Shown here: positions 27,569 to 35,464 of the stretch, in pieces
How positions within the stretch are numbered: position 1 is the first letter of the stretch
Layout: the number at the start of each line of letters is the position of its first letter
From: Pseudomonadota bacterium
GTDB lineage: Bacteria > Pseudomonadota > Alphaproteobacteria > Caulobacterales > Aquidulcibacteraceae
Direction: 5' to 3'
Assembly (NCBI GenBank): GCA_020161405.1
Contig: JAIUOD010000002.1
Coordinates: 496,001-560,000, forward strand
DNA length: 64,000 nucleotides
Program-made: the position numbers and the translations under genes
The notes under the pieces: model-generated
Seen by the model: the letters and a program-made list of their open reading frames with translations, nothing else
Databases searched by the model: none
What the model was told of the DNA's origin: nothing

Positions 27569-28165
27569 ATGAAATTTTCGAGCAAAATTGTTGCATTTGG
27601 TGCGATTGGTGTCGCTTTAACCAGTCTTTCGGGCTGTGGCTATAATAGCATCCCAACAAAGGAAGAAGCGGCAAAAGCGCAATGGTCTGAGGTGCAAAAT
27701 CAATATCAACGCCGTGCTGACCTTGTTCCTAACCTCGTTTCAACTGTTCAGGGCGCTGCAAAGCAGGAAAAAGATGTTCTTACTGCGGTTATCGAAGCGC
27801 GCGCTTCTGCAACCCAAGTTAAACTTGATGCAAATACAATTACCGACCCTGCAAAATTCAAAGAATTCCAAGATTCGCAAGATAAATTATCTGGCGCATT
27901 GGGCCGTCTTATGATGGTTTCGGAGCAATATCCGCAATTAAAATCTCTTGATTCATTCAATAAACTTCAAGACCAACTTGAAGGCACTGAAAATCGTATT
28001 GCGATTGCGCGCCGCGATTATAATGAATCGGTTCGGGTTTATAATACTGAATTAAAAACCTTCCCATCAGTTATTTGGGCAAGCACAATTCAATCAAGCT
28101 ATAAGCCAATGCAAATGTTTACAGCAAGCGCGGGCGCGGACAAAGCACCGGCGGTGAAATTCTAA
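27569..28165 (+). CDS. LemA family protein
   Basis: 198-residue LemA protein: short N-terminal signal/anchor (IVAFGAIGVALTSLSGCG, which also fits a lipobox) and the four-helix LemA core. Core markers are NQYQRRADLVPNLVSTVQGAAKQEKDVLTAVIEARA and ENRIAIARRDYNESVRVYN, both highly typical. The role is unknown; LemA is regularly linked to TPM-domain proteins, as here, where two follow directly. ATG 27569 has GGGAGA 5 bases upstream; a TTG one codon earlier is less likely. Confidence 0.92.
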   Translation: MKFSSKIVAFGAIGVALTSLSGCGYNSIPTKEEAAKAQWSEVQNQYQRRADLVPNLVSTVQGAAKQEKDVLTAVIEARASATQVKLDANTITDPAKFKEFQDSQDKLSGALGRLMMVSEQYPQLKSLDSFNKLQDQLEGTENRIAIARRDYNESVRVYNTELKTFPSVIWASTIQSSYKPMQMFTASAGADKAPAVKF

Positions 28166-28166
28166 T

Positions 28167-28991
28167 ATGAATAATGTTCATAGTGCGGTAAGATTTAACC
28201 TTGCCGCGCTTCTTGCCCTTTTTGTGCTTTTGCTTGGCAATTTTGCGATTGCCGCGCCAACTTTCCCAAAACTAACGGGAAGGGTGGTCGATGAGGCGAA
28301 TATTCTTTCACCACAAGCCAAAGCACAGCTTGAGGCGCTTTCTCAAGCAAATCAGCAAAAATCAACCGATCAATTGGTTGTTGTAACCCTAAATTCATTG
28401 CAAGGCTATGAAATAGAGGAATATGGCTATCAATTGGGCCGCACATGGGGGATTGGGCAGGAGAAAGCCGATAATGGTGTCTTGCTTATAATTGCCCCCA
28501 ATGAACGTAAAGTTCGTATCGAAGTTGGCTATGGCCTTGAAGGTATTTTAACCGATGGCATAACCCATGATATTATCCGCGATAAAATTATCCCACAATT
28601 TAAAGCCGGTAATATGGAACAGGGCATTTTAGATGGCGCACAAGGCATTTCTGAAATCCTAAACCTTTCACCCGAAGAACAAGCGGCAAGGGTTAAAAAG
28701 GCCGATTTAAAACCTGTTTCAAACGCATCAGGTGAGGCAGCGCAGGCCATAATCTTCATCATATTTATTTTCATAATAATTATGATTCAGTCTTCAAGAC
28801 GTTCACGTTTTTATCGCCGTAGCTCTGGCCTCGATATATTGCCAATTATTTTGCATGACTGGAACGATGATGATGATCATCGCGGCGGTGGCGGATTTGG
28901 TGGTTTTGGCGGCGGCGGCTTTGGCGGCGGTGGTGGATTTGGCGGCGGCGGCGGCGGTTTCGGCGGCGGCGGATCATCTGGAAGTTGGTAA
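28167..28991 (+). CDS. TPM domain (YgcG-like) protein, Gly-rich tail
   Basis: 274 residues starting 1 base after lemA. A signal peptide (ALLALFVLLLGNFAIAAP) precedes a TPM_phosphatase domain (about 35-160) with LTGRVVDEANILSPQAKAQLEAL, the family opening, and VRIEVGYGLEGILTDGITHDIIRD. A membrane helix (AAQAIIFIIFIFIIIMIQS) and a Gly/Phe-rich low-complexity tail follow, ending GGGSSGSW. This is the typical LemA partner, with the TPM domain outside the cytoplasm. The molecular role of the family is unsettled (photosystem repair in plants, envelope stress in bacteria). Confidence 0.92.
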   Translation: MNNVHSAVRFNLAALLALFVLLLGNFAIAAPTFPKLTGRVVDEANILSPQAKAQLEALSQANQQKSTDQLVVVTLNSLQGYEIEEYGYQLGRTWGIGQEKADNGVLLIIAPNERKVRIEVGYGLEGILTDGITHDIIRDKIIPQFKAGNMEQGILDGAQGISEILNLSPEEQAARVKKADLKPVSNASGEAAQAIIFIIFIFIIIMIQSSRRSRFYRRSSGLDILPIILHDWNDDDDHRGGGGFGGFGGGGFGGGGGFGGGGGGFGGGGSSGSW

Positions 28992-29006
28992 AGGTGAATT
29001 GATAAA

Positions 29007-29690
29007 ATGAAAATCGCCCTTAATTCTGAACAAAAAAGCGCAATTATAAATGCGATAAAACGCAATGAAGCCAAAACTTCGGGTGAAATCTATTGCGTAA
29101 TTGCCCGCAAATCAGAAGATTATCGCTGGTTCGTTATGATATGGGCGATTGTTTTGGCGCTAATTGTGCCATTTACTTTTGCCATTTTGAACATTGATTT
29201 AGGTGAGAAATTCGCCAATCTTATGGGCAGTTGGGACAATTATGATAATGCTATTAATACACGCAATCTATTTATCGATTTAATTATCCAAGCACTTATT
29301 TTCCTTGTTTTTGGAATTTTGGTTCAATTTGAAAATTTCACCCTTGCCCTAACGCCCAAATTTATAAAACGCCAAGGGGTTCATAAATCTGCGCTTGATC
29401 AATTTATGGCGCATGGAATTCACCAAACCAAGGGTAAAACAGGTGTCTTAGTTTTTGTTTCCCTTGCCGAGCATATGATTGAAATTGTTGCCGATGGTGG
29501 CATTCATTCCAAAGTTAAGAAAACTATTTGGGGTGATGCAATCGCAAAAATGCTTTTAAAAACTAAACAAGGACAGCTTGGTGATGGTCTTGCTGATGGC
29601 ATTGACGATATTGGCGCGATATTGGCCGAACATTTCCCGCCAGAAGCCGATGATGTGAACGAACTAACCGATAGTGTAGTCTTTATTTAA
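29007..29690 (+). CDS. TPM domain membrane protein, second of pair
   Basis: 227 residues. No cleavable signal; the TPM-like N-terminal part (INAIKRNEAKTSGEIYCVIARKSEDYRW) leads into two membrane segments. The second TPM-type half follows, with GKTGVLVFVSLAEHMIEIVADGGIHSKVKKTIWGDAIAKM. This split layout is the one usually found third in lemA-TPM-TPM clusters. AAAGGTG lies upstream of ATG 29007, 15 bases after the preceding stop, supporting a three-gene operon. Function unknown. Confidence 0.88.
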   Translation: MKIALNSEQKSAIINAIKRNEAKTSGEIYCVIARKSEDYRWFVMIWAIVLALIVPFTFAILNIDLGEKFANLMGSWDNYDNAINTRNLFIDLIIQALIFLVFGILVQFENFTLALTPKFIKRQGVHKSALDQFMAHGIHQTKGKTGVLVFVSLAEHMIEIVADGGIHSKVKKTIWGDAIAKMLLKTKQGQLGDGLADGIDDIGAILAEHFPPEADDVNELTDSVVFI

Positions 29691-29713
29691 TTTTCTTTTT
29701 TTGTTTCTCTTCG

Positions 29714-29757
29714 CCTTACCCTAAATGCTTATCGCATTTAGGGGCTCATCGGTAAGG
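29714..29757. other. Nested hairpin, 10-bp plus outer 7-bp stem
   Basis: CCCTAAATGC / GCATTTAGGG (29719-29728, 29734-29743, loop TTATC), nested within CCTTACC / GGTAAGG (29714-29720, 29751-29757; the stems share two bases). No T-tract follows on either strand, so it is not a standard terminator. The outer arm overlaps the 3' end of the decayed XRE gene. It may stabilise the lemA-TPM transcript end. Confidence 0.5.
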
Positions 29758-29854
29758 ATTTTCCCAAATATCTTCGATAGGCCTGTCAAAAAGAGCGGCG
29801 ATTTTATAGGCTAAATCCAAATTCGGTGCGCAATTCTTTAAGAATCTGCTTCAT
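29746..29854 (-). pseudogene. Decayed XRE/HTH regulator with internal deletion
   Basis: From ATG 29854 the minus strand reads MKQILKELR, a normal opening for small XRE regulators. One frame over comes PNLDLAYKIAALFDRPIEDIWENPYR with a stop at 29746-29748, which is the C-terminal signature of the same small-HTH family. The roughly 30 residues carrying the helix-turn-helix between these parts are missing and the junction is out of frame. These regulators usually sit next to a small membrane protein, as found here. I infer a functional gene that lost its middle. Confidence 0.72.
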
Positions 29855-29914
29855 TGCTTGAAACCTTTTTATAGAATTGCACTAAACCAAAACATGCCCA
29901 AAACATCGGGTAAA

Positions 29915-30199
29915 TCATATAAAATCCATATGGGCAATTGCCGAATAATTTTCCATAAATCCCCAAAGCGTGGCTATAAATAAAGTAATTCCACTGGCTT
30001 TTATGAAAGTCTCGGCAGTTTGTGCGCGTATAAATTCGTCGCTATTTTTAATGAATTTATGGAAGACTAAAATCGTTCCACCAATTGGCAAACTAGTAAG
30101 AAATGCAAGAATGAATTTCACAACATTTGATGGGTTGAAATGCTTTATTACGTATATTGAGAAAGAAAGTGCAATTGCATAAAACACGGCATATATCAA
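29915..30199 (-). CDS. Small membrane protein, partner of lost XRE regulator
   Basis: 94 residues with three hydrophobic segments (YAVFYAIALSFSIYVI, VVKFILAFLTSLPIGGTILVF, TFIKASGITLFIATLWGFME). The central KNSDEFIRAQTAETF loop resembles the NSDE-RxxQxEA motif of small inner-membrane proteins commonly paired with a YozG-type XRE regulator. The start is TTG 30199 with AAGGG 6 bases upstream; no in-frame ATG lies before the upstream stop. Its presumed regulator, next on the same strand, is broken. Function unknown. Confidence 0.65.
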   Translation of the reverse strand: MIYAVFYAIALSFSIYVIKHFNPSNVVKFILAFLTSLPIGGTILVFHKFIKNSDEFIRAQTAETFIKASGITLFIATLWGFMENYSAIAHMDFI

Positions 30200-30317
30200 A
30201 ACGCCCTTTTTGATATTCTGATTGAACCTGTTTTACGGTTTTCATAAACCCCTCCAAGGGGTTAGGTTTACCTTAAATCATTGTTGATGTGATGTAAGCC
30301 TTATATGCTGCAAAAAG

Positions 30318-31157
30318 CTAGGTTAACCTTACAATTTTGCGAATTTCTGCTGGTGTTTTCCTGTTTTCACGCAATGATTTAAGTGTCACGGCCTTATCGC
30401 GCTTGGCAAATCTTTTGCCATTTTCATCCAATAATAATTTATGATGATGGTATTTTGGGGTAGGCAGGCCAAGGAGTTTTTGCAAAACCACCTGAATATG
30501 GGTTGCAATCAATAAATCCTCGCCGCGAATAATATTGGTAATCCCTTGTAATGCATCATCATTTACGGCGCATAAATGATAGCTGGCTTTACTATCTTTG
30601 CGGGCAATTATTATGTCGCCATTTGAAAATGGATCAACCAAAATTTTACCTTTAGATTCATCTTCAAAAAACAAAGGCTCATCGCCAATTAATTCAAGCG
30701 CTGCTTTGCATGAAAGCCTTAGGGCAAATTCATCACCGCGCAAAAGGCGCATTTCTTCTTCAGCTTTTGAAACCCTTGTTTCAATTTTTATGCCATCAAT
30801 GCCATCACGAAAACCATGCGGGGCACTAAGGGCGGCTTCTTCCATTTCTTTGCGGGTTTTGAAACATCGATATAAAACCCCCATTTTTGCAAGCCTATCA
30901 ATTATTGACTGATATTCATCAAAATGCTGCGATTGAATACGAACCGGCTTTTCCCATTCTATTCCAAGCCATGCCAAATCTTCATAAATCCCTTGTGTAA
31001 ATTCTGGCCGACAGCGCCCCATATCAGTATCTTCAATACGCAATATAAAGCGCCCATTATGGCGCTTTGCAGATTCATAAGCCATAAGGGCCGAATAGGC
31101 ATGACCAAGATGAAGTTCACCAGTAGGGGACGGGGCAAAGCGTGTAATAAAATTCAT
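30318..31157 (-). CDS. gluQ: Glutamyl-Q tRNA(Asp) synthetase
   Basis: 279 residues, the truncated GluRS paralogue that attaches glutamate to queuosine at the wobble position of tRNA-Asp. The class I HIGH-type motif is in RFAPSPTGELHLGHAYSAL, and the KMSKS counterpart is GKRFAKRDKAVTL. The protein ends right after the catalytic domain, with no anticodon-binding domain. FILRIEDTDMGRCRPEF and LAWLGIEWEKPVRIQSQ are further family blocks. ATG 31157. No dksA neighbour is present, unlike in enteric bacteria. Confidence 0.94.
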   Translation of the reverse strand: MNFITRFAPSPTGELHLGHAYSALMAYESAKRHNGRFILRIEDTDMGRCRPEFTQGIYEDLAWLGIEWEKPVRIQSQHFDEYQSIIDRLAKMGVLYRCFKTRKEMEEAALSAPHGFRDGIDGIKIETRVSKAEEEMRLLRGDEFALRLSCKAALELIGDEPLFFEDESKGKILVDPFSNGDIIIARKDSKASYHLCAVNDDALQGITNIIRGEDLLIATHIQVVLQKLLGLPTPKYHHHKLLLDENGKRFAKRDKAVTLKSLRENRKTPAEIRKIVRLT

Positions 31158-31229
31158 ACAGCGATTTCAATGATTGTCATTTTTAAGTCAAGAGAATCAG
31201 GTAAGTCTTAAACATCATGGAGGTAACAT

Positions 31230-31835
31230 ATGATTGCCTTGCAGCAAAATTATTGCAATGAAGCCCAAACTCAAAACCGTGTTGCACGGCGCGCGGGCAA
31301 TGGTCATCCTGTTCTTGTTCTAAACGCTGATTATCGCCCACTTTCGTATTTTCCACTATCATTATGGTCATGGCAGGATGCAATAAAGGCAATAATTCTT
31401 GATAGGGTGCAGGTGGTTGCTGAATATGATGAATATGTTCATTCCCCGTCGCACACAATTCGCCTGCCAAGCGTTATTTCATTAAAAGAATATGTTCGCC
31501 AAGATCGAAGTCTTGCCTTTACGCGCTTTAATTTGTTTTTACGTGACGGTTTCAAATGTCTCTATTGCGGTTCGGGGCATGATTTGACATTTGATCACGT
31601 TATTCCGCGCGCCTATGGTGGTAAAACCTGTTGGGAAAATATTGTAACTGCTTGTTCTAAATGTAATGCAAAAAAAGGTGGGCGAACCCCGAAAGAAGCA
31701 AGAATGGAATTGCGCCATCCGCCACATCGCCCAAACCTTTATGAATTACAGACAATGGGGCGAAAATTCCCGCCAAATTACCTACATGATACTTGGCTTG
31801 ATTGGTTATATTGGGACATTGAATTAGAAGCATAA
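31230..31835 (+). CDS. HNH endonuclease domain protein
   Basis: 201 residues. The N-terminal VLNADYRPLSYFPLSLWSWQDAIKAIILDRV is the conserved pre-HNH block of a widespread bacterial family. The HNH_5 domain (about 105-160) has CLYCG, DLTFDHVIPRAYGGKTCWENIVTACSKCNAKK with two CxxC zinc pairs and the catalytic DH. This housekeeping-type family is common in alphaproteobacteria and is not tied to a phage or intron here. Substrate unknown. A very strong GGAGGT lies 5 bases before ATG 31230. It is divergent from gluQ. Confidence 0.9.
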   Translation: MIALQQNYCNEAQTQNRVARRAGNGHPVLVLNADYRPLSYFPLSLWSWQDAIKAIILDRVQVVAEYDEYVHSPSHTIRLPSVISLKEYVRQDRSLAFTRFNLFLRDGFKCLYCGSGHDLTFDHVIPRAYGGKTCWENIVTACSKCNAKKGGRTPKEARMELRHPPHRPNLYELQTMGRKFPPNYLHDTWLDWLYWDIELEA

Positions 31836-31954
31836 TAAAAATTTCACTGCTGAGAACGCATTTTTATAACAATCTAATATAAATTCGATATTTTCGAACT
31901 ATTGAAATATTGATTTTCGTGGACTATATGTATTTTTCCAAAAGGGAGAATTAA

Positions 31955-32473
31955 ATGTCACAAGTTCCAGAACAAATTAATATGGCAAATGTTGTCGTAA
32001 CTGCGGTTGAAGGATCACTTAGAACTGCGCTTCATCTTATTGAAAAAGCACAAGAATTTTCAAAAGAAAAAAATGTAAAAGAAGAAACCATTCTTGGCCT
32101 GCGTTTAATTGCCGACATGTTCCCATTTGTAAAACAAATTCAAATTGTAAGTGATAATGCAAAAGGTGCATTTGCAAGATTATCAGGCGAAACAGCGCCA
32201 TCATTTGAAGATAATGAAGCCACATTAGATGAATTAAAAGCGCGTATCACAAAAACCCAAGATTATATTCGCTCAATAGATTTATCAAAAATCATTGGTA
32301 CGGAGCAAAAAGAGATTGTCCTAAAATTTGGCGAAATTACTATGCCATTTGTTGGCTTTTCATATTTGTTTGGATATTTAATCCCAAATATGAATTTCCA
32401 CCTTACTACTGCTTATAATATTTTGCGCTCAAATGGCGTTATACTTGGAAAAAGTGATTATTTCGCAAGGTAA
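31955..32473 (+). CDS. DUF1993 family protein
   Basis: 172 residues, soluble and helical. LRTALHLIEKAQEFSKEKNV...LRLIADMFPFVKQIQIVSDNAKGAFARLSG is the N-terminal hallmark of DUF1993, and the C-terminal FSYLFGYLIPNMNFHLTTAYNILRSNGV its second half with the conserved His. The fold is DinB-like; no activity is established. ATG 31955 has AAGGGAG upstream. The 5' region (31836-31954) holds a TTCGA-TATTT-TCGAA dyad at 31884-31898. It is a single-gene unit closed by a terminator. Confidence 0.88.
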   Translation: MSQVPEQINMANVVVTAVEGSLRTALHLIEKAQEFSKEKNVKEETILGLRLIADMFPFVKQIQIVSDNAKGAFARLSGETAPSFEDNEATLDELKARITKTQDYIRSIDLSKIIGTEQKEIVLKFGEITMPFVGFSYLFGYLIPNMNFHLTTAYNILRSNGVILGKSDYFAR

Positions 32474-32494
32474 TTAATTTAAAATCTTTCAAAT

Positions 32495-32523
32495 AGGGGC
32501 GGTTACTTAACTGCCCCTTTTTT
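32495..32523 (+). terminator. Terminator after the DUF1993 gene
   Basis: Stem AGGGGC-g-GTTA / TAAC-t-GCCCCT (32495-32505, 32508-32518) with a G-T wobble and 2-base loop, followed by T-rich sequence. It lies 21 bases after the stop codon. Confidence 0.85.
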
Positions 32524-32567
32524 GTTTGTATCTTTAAACTAACAATCAATATGCCTATATTAGCCAT

Positions 32568-33557
32568 ATGAATGAAAACAAAAAAAATAAGGGGTTTTTA
32601 AGAAATCTGCTTTACGCAATTTTTGGGCTTGGGGCAGGTAGCTTTAAAACAATAATACCTATTGCAAAGACTGGGGTTTCGCTTAGTCTTGGAATTGTTT
32701 CATTCGCTATTGGCACATTTGCAAAACTTGCCGCCAAGAATGCCACAGATAAAGATAAAGAAAAATTACGACAGGTTGAAAGATTTTTCATGAGTAAAGA
32801 AGCTGACGACATACGCCGCAATAATGCCCGCGAAAGATTTAATAATGAAATTCGTGCATTAAAAGAGGCTGAAAAGCAAAAAAAACGGCGCTATAATCGT
32901 ATTGATGGCGCTTTTCGCCTTATAAGCGTTGGCGCAGGTTTATTAGCTGGCGGCTTTATTTTTGAAACTATAAACCCTATTGCTGGCATTGGCCTTGGTC
33001 TTTTGATTGGCGGCGCTGTTGGTTGGGTTGGAACTATTATCAATTCCGCACTATTTAAAGCTACAGAGGGTAAAAATTATTTAGAAGTTCCAAAACGCGA
33101 AACAATAATTGCGCCGCAAATTAATAATGATGCGCCAAATAATCGCAATGAATTGGTTCAAAAAATTTTGTTAGAAGCTGCAACATCGCTTCAAAAACTT
33201 GATTTAACAATTCCAAAATTGCGCCATCCTGATTCAATTTCTGCGGTTACACAATTGGTTAAAATTGGCCGCAAATTAATGGATTTTGTTGCCGCATCCC
33301 CTGAAAAACTTTCGATTGCACAGCGTGTTTTGACTTATTATTGTACAGAGGCGGTAAATGTTGCAACTGGCCTTGCAAAAATTGAAAGCGACACAAAGCC
33401 AGATATTGAACGCATTATTGCAACCCAAGGGATTTTACAAAAACTTGTAATCCTGTTTGAAAAAACCGAGCTTGAACTTAAAAATGATGATAATAAATCA
33501 CTTGATATTGATTTGAAACTTCTTGATCAATCTTTGAAAACTGATTTGAAATCATAA
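32568..33557 (+). CDS. XpaC-like family protein
   Basis: 329 residues. N-terminal amphipathic/hydrophobic segments (IPIAKTGVSLSLGIVSFAIGTFAKLAA), a Lys/Arg/Glu-rich helical part, a double membrane hairpin (LISVGAGLLAGGFIF...AGIGLGLLIGGAVGWVGTII, about 120-165), and a C-terminal helical domain. In that domain, AVTQLVKIGRKLMDFVAASPEKLSIAQRVLTYYCTEAVNVATGLAKI matches PF10112, named for 5-bromo-4-chloroindolyl phosphate hydrolysis (XpaC). It is often linked to tellurite-resistance TelA genes, but no telA lies here. Function is open. The end overlaps the convergent MFS gene by 6 bases. Confidence 0.78.
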   Translation: MNENKKNKGFLRNLLYAIFGLGAGSFKTIIPIAKTGVSLSLGIVSFAIGTFAKLAAKNATDKDKEKLRQVERFFMSKEADDIRRNNARERFNNEIRALKEAEKQKKRRYNRIDGAFRLISVGAGLLAGGFIFETINPIAGIGLGLLIGGAVGWVGTIINSALFKATEGKNYLEVPKRETIIAPQINNDAPNNRNELVQKILLEAATSLQKLDLTIPKLRHPDSISAVTQLVKIGRKLMDFVAASPEKLSIAQRVLTYYCTEAVNVATGLAKIESDTKPDIERIIATQGILQKLVILFEKTELELKNDDNKSLDIDLKLLDQSLKTDLKS

Positions 33558-34829
33558 TTTATTTTGTGGTGACGCATCTAAAAACTTATTGGCATCCCTT
33601 AATTGTGGGAATAATTTCATCCAAAGCCCTGAAACCATAATTGCCCCAATCCCACCGAAAACAACTGCATTAACTGGACCAATTAATCGCGCTAACATTC
33701 CTGATTCAAATTCACCCATTTCGTTTGATGCCGATATAAAAATCATCGAAACGGCAGTAACACGACCACGCATTTCATCAGGTGTTGCAATTTGGATAAG
33801 GCTTTGGCGCACATAAACCGAAATCATATCCGCACCACCTGCAACCATAAGCCAGAAAGCGGATAAATAAAAATTGCGCGATATGCCAAAGCCAAAGGTT
33901 GCGACACCAAAAATTATAACCGCAATAAACATATAAAGCCCAACTCGTTCGCGAATTGGGTTTATCGCTAAAAATAATGCGATTATTGCCGCACCCACTG
34001 CGGTTGAAGCGCGCAATACCCCAAGTGCTTGTGGCCCTTGGTGTAAAATGTCTTTGGCAAAAACTGGCAATAATGCGGTTGCACCCGCAAGCAAAACCAC
34101 AGCCAAATCAAGTGAAATCGCGCCCAAAACAATTTTATTATTCCAAACAAAATTCACGCCTTCTTTGATTAATTGAAACATGTTTTGGCGGTTTAGGTTT
34201 AAATCTTGCTTTGGGGTTTGGGTTATTATTAGAATTAAGATTGCCACAATTTGTAATATCAAACAGGTTAAATAAACCGCCTGTGGCCCCAAAATATACA
34301 AAAGGCCACCACACGCAGGCCCCAAAACACTTGCGCCTTGGAAGGCAAGGGAATTCCATGCGATTGCTTGTGGTAATTCTTCTTTGGGCACTAATGATGG
34401 CGCAAGCGCACTCATGGCTGGGGGTAAAAATGCGCGCACAATGCCGAAACCCGCCGCAACACTAAAAATTGCAAATAACGCGCTTTGGGTTGGCATTAAA
34501 ATTGTTGTGCCCAAAATTGCAGAAAGTAAAACTTCAACGCCAAAAAAGATGATGATAATTTTTTTTCTATCAAACCTATCGGCAGTTTGACCACCAATTA
34601 AAGATAAAAAAAACAAAGGCACAAATTGTGCAAGACCAATAAAGCCAAGTAAGAAGGCGCTTTCCTTAATTCCCATTGTGCGCCTTGCAAGATCATAAAC
34701 CTGCCAACCGATTGCCACTGCTTGCATCTGAAGGCCAAGAACCGCAATAAAGCGCACTGCCCAAAATTGCGCAAATGCTTTATGGCGAAATATTCCAAGG
34801 GGCGGGAGTTTGGGGGAATGAATAGACAC
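33552..34829 (-). CDS. MFS transporter (EntS/MFS_3-like)
   Basis: 425 residues with about twelve membrane segments. LGIFRHKAFAQFWAVRFIAVLGLQMQAVAIGWQVYDL is the MFS_3 opening, GGQTADRFDRKKIIIIF the loop 2-3 motif, and GVLRASTAVGAA the mid-protein block seen in EntS-type siderophore and drug exporters. Substrate unknown and no siderophore genes nearby. The start is GTG 34829, with no in-frame ATG near the N-terminus; AAGGGGC immediately precedes it, closer than usual. Confidence 0.85.
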   Translation of the reverse strand: MSIHSPKLPPLGIFRHKAFAQFWAVRFIAVLGLQMQAVAIGWQVYDLARRTMGIKESAFLLGFIGLAQFVPLFFLSLIGGQTADRFDRKKIIIIFFGVEVLLSAILGTTILMPTQSALFAIFSVAAGFGIVRAFLPPAMSALAPSLVPKEELPQAIAWNSLAFQGASVLGPACGGLLYILGPQAVYLTCLILQIVAILILIITQTPKQDLNLNRQNMFQLIKEGVNFVWNNKIVLGAISLDLAVVLLAGATALLPVFAKDILHQGPQALGVLRASTAVGAAIIALFLAINPIRERVGLYMFIAVIIFGVATFGFGISRNFYLSAFWLMVAGGADMISVYVRQSLIQIATPDEMRGRVTAVSMIFISASNEMGEFESGMLARLIGPVNAVVFGGIGAIMVSGLWMKLFPQLRDANKFLDASPQNKL

Positions 34830-34921
34830 GCCCCTTTATAGCGAGCGTTTCACAACAAATTCAACCCATTGCGCCTATAAAAGCATCTTTAGTGCACCTT
34901 TTGCTTTTGATTTTGTAAAAA

Positions 34922-35464
34922 ATGTTGCAAATGGCGCGCATGAAAGCTGAAAACCAATTTGAGATTAGAATAGATAATAAGGATAATGATATTATCCTTG
35001 AAAATATCTATGCAATCTGTTTTGGCCCAGGGCGTTTTGCAAAGGCTGCGCATATTTTGCGTGAAAATAATCAATGCCTTTATGATATTTCGCGCATTGT
35101 GATTGATAATTCAAATGGTCAAATAATTGGTGGCTGCCGTATGTGGCCAATTGGCTTTGAAAATGGCGGTAAAGCTATTTTTCTTGGCCCGATTGCAATT
35201 TTGCCTGAATATAGAAATCATGGCCTTGGTGCAAAATTGGTTGATGCGGTTTTAGAGGCCAATGATAAAGCAAATGGTGGTAATGTATTTTTAGTTGGTG
35301 ATTTTGGTTTTTTTGGAAAATTTGGTTTTAAAGAAATTCCACAAAATATTTTAAAACTTCCGATGCCAGCAAAAGCAAACCGTATTTTGTGGCGTCCAAG
35401 CAATAAAGAAGAAGTTCTTAATCCAAATTTTGGCGGAAAAGTTTTCGCCCTGCATAGGCAATAA
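34922..35464 (+). CDS. GNAT N-acetyltransferase (YhbS-like)
   Basis: 180 residues with a GNAT fold: an N-terminal helix pair (ENIYAICFGPGRFAKAAHIL), beta strands ending FLGPIAILPEYRNHGLGAKLVDAVLEAN, which contains the acetyl-CoA Q/RxxGxG/A loop (RNHGLG), and VFLVGDFGFFGKFGF, the YhbS-type late strand. Target unknown. The start may be ATG 34922, 34931 or 34940, as three Met lie within the first seven codons. Its last 47 bases overlap the convergent gene of the MoxR operon, the longest tail-to-tail overlap in the window. Confidence 0.82.
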   Translation: MLQMARMKAENQFEIRIDNKDNDIILENIYAICFGPGRFAKAAHILRENNQCLYDISRIVIDNSNGQIIGGCRMWPIGFENGGKAIFLGPIAILPEYRNHGLGAKLVDAVLEANDKANGGNVFLVGDFGFFGKFGFKEIPQNILKLPMPAKANRILWRPSNKEEVLNPNFGGKVFALHRQ

